Part shown: positions 35,219 to 43,191 of the stretch, piece after piece
How positions within the stretch are numbered: position 1 is the first letter of the stretch
How the letters are laid out: each line of letters starts with the position of its first letter
From: an uncultured Tenacibaculum sp.
GTDB taxonomy: Bacteria; Bacteroidota; Bacteroidia; Flavobacteriales; Flavobacteriaceae
Direction: 5' to 3'
Assembly: GCA_947497895.1 (NCBI GenBank)
Contig: CANMIL010000015.1
Coordinates: 1 to 64,000 of the forward strand
DNA length: 64,000 nt
Notes under the pieces: generated by a model
Told to the model about the DNA's origin: nothing
Databases searched by the model: none
The model's input: the letters and a program-made list of their open reading frames with translations, nothing else
Position numbers and translations under genes: made by a program

Positions 35219-35365
35219 CTGGTTGCATTACGATAATCTTATAAATTTATAATACCTCATCAAGCACCTAAACAACTATCAATGAGTAAAAAAAGAGATC
35301 TTTTTATAAGACATGTACTTTTTATAGTATTTTTAAGCATCAGTATCTCTTAAAATTACAAACAG

Positions 35366-35977
35366 ATGAAAAGAAGAAACGTTGGTATTTTAATTTTTGA
35401 TGAAGTTGAAGTTTTAGATTTTGCAGGGCCTTTTGAAGTATTTGGAGTTACAGCAGATATTAATAATGATTTTTTTAATGTTTTCACTTTAGCCAAAACA
35501 TCAAATCCAGTTTCTGCTCGAAATGGATTATCTATAAATCCGCATTTCGATTTTAACTCACATCCAGAAATTGATGTTCTGATTATACCTGGTGGTTCTA
35601 TTACACGAAAAATAATTACTGAAGAGCCTGAGATTTTAGCATGGGTGAATAAAATTCATAAAAGCACAGAAATAACTGCATCAGTTTGTACTGGAGCCAT
35701 GCTTTTAGGTAAACTAAATTTACTTGACAATAAAAGTTACACAACGCATCACGATGCCTTTGATTTTATGGAAAACCTAGTACCAACAGGCACTTTAATG
35801 AGAGACAAAAGATATGTAAATAGCGATAAAATATATACTTCCGGAGGAATTGCAGCTGGCATTGATTTATCATTGCATCTAGTAGAAAAATTTCACGGTG
35901 AAGACATTCTTAAAAAGACTATTTTAGAAATGGAATACCTGCCTAACGATTCTTATTTTAACGATTGGAATATTTAA
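35366..35977 (+). CDS. DJ-1/PfpI superfamily protein (isonitrile hydratase or GATase1-like type)
   Basis: This 203-residue cytoplasmic protein matches the class I glutamine amidotransferase-like/DJ-1 superfamily. It shows DEVEVLDFAGPFEVF at the start, VLIIPGG in the middle, and the nucleophile elbow SVCTGAMLLG with Cys108. The C-terminal segment YTSGGIAAGIDLSLHLVE is typical of the GlxA/isonitrile hydratase branch lacking the AraC domain. The specific reaction cannot be fixed from sequence. Confidence 0.85.
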   Translation: MKRRNVGILIFDEVEVLDFAGPFEVFGVTADINNDFFNVFTLAKTSNPVSARNGLSINPHFDFNSHPEIDVLIIPGGSITRKIITEEPEILAWVNKIHKSTEITASVCTGAMLLGKLNLLDNKSYTTHHDAFDFMENLVPTGTLMRDKRYVNSDKIYTSGGIAAGIDLSLHLVEKFHGEDILKKTILEMEYLPNDSYFNDWNI

Positions 35978-36035
35978 GAGCACTATTTTTCTTAAAAGAG
36001 TTGCTGAACAAAATTCTATTCTCTAGTTTTGGCTT

Positions 36036-37112
36036 ATGAGTGAATCAAATTCTCTATGGCATATTGCACTTAGAAAATTCAAGAAAAATAGAACAGGACT
36101 TGTTTGCTTTGGATACATTATAATGTGCGGATTAGCTGCTATTTTCTGTTATTTATTAGCTCCAGATAATAGCAGTAATGCTAATCAAATGCATTTAGAA
36201 ATTCACTCAAAACCACCTGGATTTTCAACATTAATATTAAAAATTCCGTCGAAAGAAGAAACTTCCAACAGCTTTTTCAACACGTTTCTATACGGTAAAA
36301 CTGAAACACATTCAGAAATTCCCATAAAATCATACTCCATACAAAACAATCAATTAGAAATAGTTCAATATGCCGATGGATTTACTAAATCATATCCTTT
36401 GACCACTTTCAATAACGAACCTGAATCTTTTATTGAAAACAAAACCTTTTGGTTGGGTACAGACAAATATGGACGTGACTTACTAACCAGGTTACTTGTT
36501 GGTGCGAGAATCTCGTTTTTTATTGGATTTATCGCTGTTTTTATTTCTTTAGTTATTGGGATCCCTATTGGAGCTTTTGCTGGTTATTTTGGCGGTAAAA
36601 TTGATGCTTTTATTATGTGGATTATCAATATCACATGGTCCATACCTACTTTGCTCTTGGTTATCGCAATTACTTTAGCTTTAGGGAAAGGTTTTTGGCA
36701 GGTTTTTATTGCTGTTGGACTAACGATGTGGGTTGAAGTAGCAAGAGTCGTAAGAGGACAAGTAATTACCACAAAAGAACAGCAATATGTTGAAGCTGCG
36801 AAAGCCCTTGGATTCTCAGATATTAGAATTATTTTTAAGCACATTCTTCCGAATATTTTAGCTCCTATTATTGTGATCTCAGCGGCTAATTTCGCTGCAG
36901 CTATTTTAATAGAAAGCGGACTGAGTTTTTTAGGAATTGGGGCACAACCACCTACTCCTTCTTGGGGTGCGATGATTAAAAATCATTATAATTATATTGT
37001 ATTAGGAAAGCCTTATTTAGCTGTTATTCCAGGTCTTGCTATTATGAGTTTAGTAATGTCTTTTATGCTTTTGGGTAATACTTTGAGAGATGTTTTAGAC
37101 GTGAAGTCTTAA
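36036..37112 (+). CDS. ABC transporter permease, DppC/OppC type
   Basis: This 358-residue permease belongs to the dipeptide/oligopeptide family. TM1 (about 20-42) is followed by a periplasmic insertion of roughly 90 residues, then GTDKYGRDLLTRLL and the five-helix permease core. The EAA loop reads EAAKALGFSDIRIIFKHILPN, and the C-terminus ends LGNTLRDVLD. No ATPase, OppB or binding protein is adjacent, so its partners must be encoded elsewhere. The insertion recalls OppC proteins of other Bacteroidota. Confidence 0.88.
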   Translation: MSESNSLWHIALRKFKKNRTGLVCFGYIIMCGLAAIFCYLLAPDNSSNANQMHLEIHSKPPGFSTLILKIPSKEETSNSFFNTFLYGKTETHSEIPIKSYSIQNNQLEIVQYADGFTKSYPLTTFNNEPESFIENKTFWLGTDKYGRDLLTRLLVGARISFFIGFIAVFISLVIGIPIGAFAGYFGGKIDAFIMWIINITWSIPTLLLVIAITLALGKGFWQVFIAVGLTMWVEVARVVRGQVITTKEQQYVEAAKALGFSDIRIIFKHILPNILAPIIVISAANFAAAILIESGLSFLGIGAQPPTPSWGAMIKNHYNYIVLGKPYLAVIPGLAIMSLVMSFMLLGNTLRDVLDVKS

Positions 37113-37223
37113 CTACTCCATTCTTACCTTCATTACCTTCTTTTTAAACTGCTCATTCAATTCTTTGATAATTTTTTATTCACTTTAGCTAAAATGGTTA
37201 ATTTCGTTTAAAACAAATCATCA

Positions 37224-37667
37224 ATGAATTTTAAAGTAAACTTTACCACAAAGTGGGCAGATTTTGATGCCAATATTCACATGCGTCATACTGCTTACAA
37301 CGACTATGCAGCTGAATCAAGATTACGCTATTTTAAAAAGTACGACATAACAATACAAGATTTTACACGAGAGAAAATAGGACCAATTCTTTTCGAAGAG
37401 AATACTAAGTTTTTAAAGGAAATCCATTTAGGAGAAGACATATCCGTTAATTTAAAACTTCTTGGCTTATCTAAAAATGGTGAACGATGGAAAATACAAC
37501 ATGAAGTTTTTAACAAGGATGGAAAACTATCTGCGATAATTACCGTTTATGGAGCTTGGCTCGATTTAGTTAAAAGAAAACTAGCAGTTCCACCGAGTAA
37601 GTTTCAAGATATCTTTAAGGAAGCTGAAAAAACTGAGAATTATGAAGAAATCTTAATCAATCAGTAA
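37224..37667 (+). CDS. Acyl-CoA thioesterase, hotdog fold (4HBT)
   Basis: This 147-residue cytoplasmic protein hydrolyses acyl-CoA or related thioesters. The catalytic-type opening WADFDANIHMRHTAYNDYA (Asp then His) and the later VFNKDGKLSA strand fit the YbgC/FadM-like hotdog family. The acyl chain preference is not visible. The stop codon overlaps the next start (TAATG), indicating coupling with the nuclease gene. A related but distinct thioesterase lies at the window end. Confidence 0.85.
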   Translation: MNFKVNFTTKWADFDANIHMRHTAYNDYAAESRLRYFKKYDITIQDFTREKIGPILFEENTKFLKEIHLGEDISVNLKLLGLSKNGERWKIQHEVFNKDGKLSAIITVYGAWLDLVKRKLAVPPSKFQDIFKEAEKTENYEEILINQ

Positions 37668-38479
37668 TGACAGCATCAAGAAAAATAAAAGTCGTTGTTT
37701 TATTGATCGCTCTTGGGGTTAGTTTTTGGTTAAACAATTCGAAAGAAGACAGCAAAAGCACCCCAGTGGAAACTTCAGTAAAAACCAATAAGACTAATAA
37801 TGGTTTTAATTACTTACCTACCTCTACAACTGGAGTTATTATTCATCATGAAAACTACCAATTATCATACAATGAAAAACACGAACAAGCAGAGTGGGTA
37901 GCCTATTCATTGAAAAAAAGCGACATTGTTTACACTAATCATAAAAGACCTTTTTTTATTAGCGATCCAAAAGTTAAAAGCAAATCGGCAGATTGGAGAA
38001 ACTATAAAAGATCAGGATACGATAGAGGTCATTTATGTCCTGCGGGCGATCGAAGATTTTCTAAAAAGGCGCATGATGAAACTTTTTACACCTCTAACAT
38101 TTCGCCTCAAGAACATCAGTTTAATGCAGGTATCTGGAACAAACTAGAACAAAAAACCAGGTATTGGGCTAAAAAATATGATCAATTATATGTTGTTACT
38201 GGAGGTATTTTAAAGAATAATTTAAAGGCTATAGGTAAAGAAAATGTCAGCATCCCAGAAGAGTTTTATAAGATTATTTTAGATTATTCTGAACCTGAAA
38301 TTAAAGCTATTGCTTTTTTAATGCCACATAAAGAAAGTAGTAAACCTCTTTATGAATTTGTTACTTCTATTGACGAAATAGAAAAGAAAACAGGTATTGA
38401 CTTTTTCCCTTCTCTTCCTGATGATTTAGAGAATCGTTTAGAAAAATCAACTCAGTATAAAAACTGGAGTTTTAGATAA
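37667..38479 (+). CDS. DNA/RNA non-specific endonuclease (NUC1 family), exported
   Basis: This 270-residue protein has an N-terminal membrane/signal segment (about 8-23), then the His-Me finger nuclease domain. The DRGH motif (119-122) supplies the general-base His, and SNISPQEHQFNAGIWNKLE carries the Asn ligand for the metal. The context IYDRGHLCP is typical of the family. It is likely periplasmic or secreted for nucleic acid scavenging. It is co-translated with the thioesterase and ends in a strong terminator. Confidence 0.93.
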   Translation: MTASRKIKVVVLLIALGVSFWLNNSKEDSKSTPVETSVKTNKTNNGFNYLPTSTTGVIIHHENYQLSYNEKHEQAEWVAYSLKKSDIVYTNHKRPFFISDPKVKSKSADWRNYKRSGYDRGHLCPAGDRRFSKKAHDETFYTSNISPQEHQFNAGIWNKLEQKTRYWAKKYDQLYVVTGGILKNNLKAIGKENVSIPEEFYKIILDYSEPEIKAIAFLMPHKESSKPLYEFVTSIDEIEKKTGIDFFPSLPDDLENRLEKSTQYKNWSFR

Positions 38480-38490
38480 AATAGTATCAT

Positions 38491-38520
38491 AAAAAAACCG
38501 AGCTGAATGCTCGGTTTTTT
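38491..38520 (+). terminator. Intrinsic terminator after the nuclease gene
   Basis: AAAAAACCGAGC and GCTCGGTTTTTT form a perfect 12-bp stem with a 5-nt loop. It also faces the convergent lipoprotein gene at 38544. Confidence 0.93.
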
Positions 38521-38543
38521 ATTGCTTTTATTTTTTCTGCTTA

Positions 38544-39719
38544 TTAGAAATTATATCCTGTCCAAGCAAAAACTGAAGTATCAGCTCCACCAGAGGTAGC
38601 CTCTGTAACATTAATTGTTGCTCCACCAGAAGTTGTATTCTTAACATCACTAGAATCTAAACCATTTGCAGGATTTGCATTTGCAGTAATACTAGTAGTA
38701 TCGTTTGCATCACCTTTTGAATCTTTTAAATCGATAACATCTGAAAATATTGCTCCAGTTCCTAAAGCTAAATAAGCATTGGTAATGTTTGCAGCTGCTC
38801 CTCTTCTAACTTTAATTCCATCAGATAAAGTTACTCCTTCTGCATTATTTATTATAGTCAAACCATTTACTGTAAAGTTAGATTGGTTAATATCAGATGG
38901 CGTGTTACCGTCTAAGTTTCCATCAGCTTCAATTCCACGAGGGTCAGAAGTTACTGCAGTAAAACCATTTTCTCTAACTCCATATAAATTTGTACAAGTA
39001 CCTACATAACCTTGTGTAAAATCAAACATATCATCTTTAGCATTTACAACTAAAATATTTGTTGCATCTACTGTACCTCCAAAAAATTCAATAGCATCGT
39101 CATCACCGTTTAAAATTGCAATGTTAGAAATAGTTGTTCCTGAACCAACTCCATTTAAAGTTAATCCATTATGCTCAGCTTCATCATCAATTCTTGCTCC
39201 TGTATATTCTATTTTTACATAATTTAAAACTCCTGAGTTGTCGTTAGCAACATCTCCTCCGTACTCTATAGCAGTGTTAACCTCTGCGGTTGAATTACTA
39301 TTCGATCCATTTTGTCTACTTAACGGCGCTTTACCATTTAAGATAATACCACCCCAATCTCCAGACCTAGGACTTGTTGCATTTGAAGTAAACACAATTG
39401 GATTTGATTCAGTACCATTAGCAATAATTTTACCACCTTTTTCTACTAAAAGATACACATCAGTTCCTCCTGCTAAAGCCTTAACTCTTACTCCTGCATC
39501 AATAGTTAGAGTAGCGCCATCTTTAACTAATAAAGCTCCAGTCAAAGTATAATCAAGTCCAGACTGTAATCTTAAGTCAGTAGTTAAGTTTCCTGCTAAA
39601 TTTTGAGCAGTTACTTCTCCTCCTGGATTTCCCCCTGAAATTTCATCATCATTATCTAATGAACATGAAGCAAAGAATAAAGATGAGATTGCTATTGTTG
39701 ATAAAATAATTTTTTTCAT
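38544..39719 (-). CDS. Beta-helix lipoprotein paired with a TonB receptor
   Basis: This 391-residue lipoprotein (lipobox FFASC, followed by the acidic SLDNDDE) contains repeated short turns rich in Gly, Asn and Asp. Examples are LVKDGATLTID, KALAGGTDVYLLVEKGGKI, GDWGGIILNG and NGDDDAIEFFGGT, the pattern of a right-handed beta-helix. No catalytic residues are apparent, so a binding or structural role on the surface is most likely. It lies 108 bp downstream of the TonB receptor gene on the same strand, suggesting a receptor/lipoprotein pair. Confidence 0.8.
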   Translation of the reverse strand: MKKIILSTIAISSLFFASCSLDNDDEISGGNPGGEVTAQNLAGNLTTDLRLQSGLDYTLTGALLVKDGATLTIDAGVRVKALAGGTDVYLLVEKGGKIIANGTESNPIVFTSNATSPRSGDWGGIILNGKAPLSRQNGSNSNSTAEVNTAIEYGGDVANDNSGVLNYVKIEYTGARIDDEAEHNGLTLNGVGSGTTISNIAILNGDDDAIEFFGGTVDATNILVVNAKDDMFDFTQGYVGTCTNLYGVRENGFTAVTSDPRGIEADGNLDGNTPSDINQSNFTVNGLTIINNAEGVTLSDGIKVRRGAAANITNAYLALGTGAIFSDVIDLKDSKGDANDTTSITANANPANGLDSSDVKNTTSGGATINVTEATSGGADTSVFAWTGYNF

Positions 39720-39827
39720 TTTGTTTTTATATTATATGTTTTGTTTTAGTTTCTGCAAATTTGCGTTACTAATATTTCTTTATTTGTACTTAATTTTTAA
39801 TGAATTGTTACGGTTTTAGACTTACAA

Positions 39828-42554
39828 TTAAAAATCGTACGAAAAACCTAAACTTATATTTACTCCTTTTTTATAATTCCTTAACACTACACTACTCTTA
39901 TTCACAGAACCATCTCTACTTGTCTGAAATTCAGGATTTAATAAATTAACTAATTTCAACTTAAAGTTATATTTCTTTGCTAGTTTTAATGAAGAAACTA
40001 AATCTAAAGTTGGAATTCCCTTCTCAATTATATTTTCGAAACCTCTCGTTCCAATAGAGTATACTCTATCACTGAAATAATTTAAAACAATTGACGAGGT
40101 AAATTCGCTATTCTCGTACTTCTTAGTAAAAGCCAAATCTGCATTTAATAAAAACGGAGTAGCACCTTCTAACTCACTAGAACTTTGTTGAAATTGTGCT
40201 ATTGAATTTGAATTTAAATTAACTCTAGAATATAAATACGACGCATTTAAACCTGCCTTTAATTGGTAATCTTTTTCCTCGTTATCAACAAGCTTTTTTC
40301 TTGCCTCCAGTTCAACCCCATATACATAGGCATCTTTTCCTACATTTAAGTAAGTTAAAACGTTACCAGCACTTGAAATTTCACTACGAGAAATAGGATT
40401 TTTAATCATTTTATAAAATCCAGTTAATGAAACTAACTCACCAGAAGACATATAATGTTCATATTTTATATCTAAGTTATAATTATCTGATGGCTTTAAG
40501 TTTGGATTCCCCTGACTCGCAAAGTTTATATCTTGATACTTAAATGGTGCCGTTTCTTTAAATTGAGGATATGTATAAGTTTGACTAGCCGCTAACCTAA
40601 AAATATTATCTTCATTGAAACTATATTTCACATTGAAACTAGGTAAGATATAACTCTTATCAATTTCTGCTGCTCCATCTTCTCTACTACTACCAATATT
40701 TGTATCGTAAGTAACTCTCTGAACGGCTCTTTCAAATTTCACTCCTCCAGAAAGAATTAACTTTTCACCTAATTGATAAACTACATTTGAAAAAGCACCA
40801 CTTACTAAACGCTTTCCTCTATAGGTAAATGGTACAAACGTTCCAGCATCTTCGTTTCTCCTACCTCTTCCGGTTTGTAAACTAAAGATATTATTATCAA
40901 TAGAAGCTTGATTAAACGTAGCATCTGGATTATTGATATCTATAATTGGTCCATTTCCTGTAAAATCATGGTTAAAAATTGTTGCCGCAAACAAACGCTC
41001 TGTATATCTGTAATCAGCTCCAAAATCAAACACACTTTTATCATCTTCATTAGCATTAAGCTTATAACTCAACTTCCCTTTAGCTGCATAGTCATTCTCT
41101 TGTAGCTTTGAAAAATATCTTTCGTTGGTTCCAGCACTACTTGTGTTAGGTCTTGTTTCTCCATTTCTAATTAAATATTCATTAGATCTTCTATCTGGTT
41201 CATTTCCTCTAACAAAGTTTAAAGCCCCTTTCCCTTCTACCGTCAATCTATCATTAAACTTATATTTAGCCAATAATTGATTCACATACAATTCGTTGTT
41301 ATTTGTTTGTTGTCTGCGAAGAAAAACCAAATCCCCTTCTTCTTGTGGATCATCTTTTCCATAATAATCACCCACACTTTGCTTGTTGTTATGGATAAAT
41401 AAATGATTAAATGCTAAATCTAATCCTTTTCCTGATTTATACTTTAAATTCCCCATTAATAACTGAGAAGTATTATAAGTATATTGAGAAAATTCCATAT
41501 CCCTAAAAGGCTCTGCTACACCATCATTTGTTGTTTGTCTTACATTACCTTCTGTAAAATTGTAAGCTCCACTAAATCCTCCAACAACGAAATAACTTAA
41601 AGTTCCCTCTTCTCCAACGGAATACTTTTTCCCATAATTAAAAGAAAACGAATTATTCAATTGAAAGTTTTGAGTTTTTGGTTTGAAAGAATTACTAAAT
41701 GAATATGTATTAAGATCAGTTACCTCATGATTTAACTTTTGAATACCTAACCTATTCGTTCCATCAATAGTTTGAAAATCTTTCTTTGCTAAAGTTTGCG
41801 AATTACCACTTAACGACACTCCTAAGTTTGCTACTCTCTTTTTACGTAAATCCTTAGAGACAATATCAATGTTTGCACCACCAACATCACCATTGATATC
41901 AGAAGAAAACACCTTATTAATTCCAACGCTTTGAATAATGCTCGTATCAAAAAAGCTTAATGATATGTTTTTATACTCAGGATCTTCAGATGGTAATGGC
42001 AATCCATTCAATGTTGTAGAATTATACCTATCTCCTAATCCTCTTACTACAACGTTCTTAGCTCCTTTTGAAACCCCTGCTGTTTTAGTAACTGCTGCTG
42101 CTGCATTCGAAACCCCTTTTTTAGAAAGCTCTTGAGCTCCGATACTTGTTTTAATAGACACAGCTTTTTTCTGCTCTAATATCAAAGCGCTTTCTTTTTC
42201 TCGACTTACAGAAGCACTAATTTTTACTTCTTCAAGCTGAACTCCTTGGTTAGCTCCTAAAAGTTGATTAACAGTAATCGTTTGTCCTTCTTTTACAACA
42301 ACCGCCTTTTCTATGGTTTCATAACCAACAAAACTAAATACGATTGTTTGATTTCCGGCAGGTACATTTAAAGAGTATTTACCATCAAAATCTGTTGTCC
42401 CTCCAATTGATGTTCCTTTTACAAAAACATTGGCAAAAGGTAACGGCTCGCCTCCCATTTCTTTATCGGTAACAATACCTGAAACAACACCTTTACCTTG
42501 TGAAAAGACTAGATTACATAAGCTTAAAAAAGCTACGAATAACATTTTTTTCAT
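39828..42554 (-). CDS. TonB-dependent receptor with carboxypeptidase-regulatory-like domain
   Basis: The ATG at 42554 begins a proper signal peptide (MKKMLFVAFL..., ends VFSQ), giving 908 residues; the upstream in-frame ATG at 42596 is unlikely. An N-terminal beta-sandwich (VVSGIVTDKEMGG..., about 22-105) precedes a plug with KNVVVRGLGDRYNSTTLNGLPLPSED and VGGANIDIVSKD. The barrel ends in Phe. The plug motif RGLGDRYN is unlike the SusC type and closer to receptors for oligosaccharides or siderophores, but the ligand is unknown. The partner is probably the beta-helix lipoprotein. Four TAATGTTA motifs lie upstream. Confidence 0.9.
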   Translation of the reverse strand: MKKMLFVAFLSLCNLVFSQGKGVVSGIVTDKEMGGEPLPFANVFVKGTSIGGTTDFDGKYSLNVPAGNQTIVFSFVGYETIEKAVVVKEGQTITVNQLLGANQGVQLEEVKISASVSREKESALILEQKKAVSIKTSIGAQELSKKGVSNAAAAVTKTAGVSKGAKNVVVRGLGDRYNSTTLNGLPLPSEDPEYKNISLSFFDTSIIQSVGINKVFSSDINGDVGGANIDIVSKDLRKKRVANLGVSLSGNSQTLAKKDFQTIDGTNRLGIQKLNHEVTDLNTYSFSNSFKPKTQNFQLNNSFSFNYGKKYSVGEEGTLSYFVVGGFSGAYNFTEGNVRQTTNDGVAEPFRDMEFSQYTYNTSQLLMGNLKYKSGKGLDLAFNHLFIHNNKQSVGDYYGKDDPQEEGDLVFLRRQQTNNNELYVNQLLAKYKFNDRLTVEGKGALNFVRGNEPDRRSNEYLIRNGETRPNTSSAGTNERYFSKLQENDYAAKGKLSYKLNANEDDKSVFDFGADYRYTERLFAATIFNHDFTGNGPIIDINNPDATFNQASIDNNIFSLQTGRGRRNEDAGTFVPFTYRGKRLVSGAFSNVVYQLGEKLILSGGVKFERAVQRVTYDTNIGSSREDGAAEIDKSYILPSFNVKYSFNEDNIFRLAASQTYTYPQFKETAPFKYQDINFASQGNPNLKPSDNYNLDIKYEHYMSSGELVSLTGFYKMIKNPISRSEISSAGNVLTYLNVGKDAYVYGVELEARKKLVDNEEKDYQLKAGLNASYLYSRVNLNSNSIAQFQQSSSELEGATPFLLNADLAFTKKYENSEFTSSIVLNYFSDRVYSIGTRGFENIIEKGIPTLDLVSSLKLAKKYNFKLKLVNLLNPEFQTSRDGSVNKSSVVLRNYKKGVNISLGFSYDF

Positions 42555-42611
42555 TACTAACTTTGAATTCTGTTTAATTATCGCCGCAAAATTCAACCTA
42601 AGCTGTAAAGC

Positions 42612-42696
42612 TAATGTTAGCTGTAAATTATTCTTCTATTATTAGAACGTTGTTTTAATGTTAACAACCCTGTTTAATGTTACCTTAACATTAAAC
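42612..42696. promoter_or_regulatory. TAATGTTA motif cluster and 11-bp inverted repeat
   Basis: TAATGTTA occurs at 42612, 42656 and 42675 on the plus strand and inverted at 42686. The last two form a perfect 11-bp inverted repeat (42672-42682 and 42686-42696, 3-nt loop). The copies at 42656 and 42675 are 19 bp apart. The cluster lies upstream of the TonB receptor and downstream of the thioredoxin gene. It has no T-run, so it looks more like operators than a terminator. Confidence 0.35.
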
Positions 42697-42705
42697 ACCA
42701 AATAA

Positions 42706-43191
42706 CTATTTATTTTCTTGAAGATACCTTTTAAGCCCACCTACCATTTGATTTACTGAAAGATAACTATCTATCTGCTCATCAATAGTGTTTCCTGAGC
42801 TCAAGATTACAGTGGTAGGATATGAAATTCCTTTAGCAGTGGTTGCTAGCGTTTCGGCTAACTTGTGTATACCAGAAGAAGCACTTGTTTTTTTGTATTT
42901 GAACTCATGTCCCATATACTGTATTGGCTCTTTAAACTCAGCGTCAAGTGATATGAAATAGAAGTTTTCGTTTAGCAAACGAATAACTTGAGGATTGGTA
43001 AAGGTATTTTCTTTCATAGCAAAACAGAATTTGCACCAAGAAGTATGAATAAAAACAACGACAGGCTTTTGTTTCTTTTTCTGTAACTGCTCTACTTGTT
43101 CAAATGTATAACTAAGAAGCTTCACATCATTTGACTGAGATAACAAATGATGTGAAACAAAAAAAATTAATATAGTTATTACATACTTCAT
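42706..43191 (-). CDS. Secreted thioredoxin-fold protein
   Basis: This 161-residue protein has a signal peptide (ends LLSQ) and a thioredoxin core with HTSWCKFCFAMKENTF, a CxxC active site in a thioredoxin/DUF255-like setting, and a cis-Pro segment GISYPTTVIL. It is likely a periplasmic reductase or oxidase. The gene begins exactly where the TonB receptor gene ends, so the two are co-transcribed. The receptor plug carries its own CxxC, a possible substrate. Confidence 0.85.
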   Translation of the reverse strand: MKYVITILIFFVSHHLLSQSNDVKLLSYTFEQVEQLQKKKQKPVVVFIHTSWCKFCFAMKENTFTNPQVIRLLNENFYFISLDAEFKEPIQYMGHEFKYKKTSASSGIHKLAETLATTAKGISYPTTVILSSGNTIDEQIDSYLSVNQMVGGLKRYLQENK

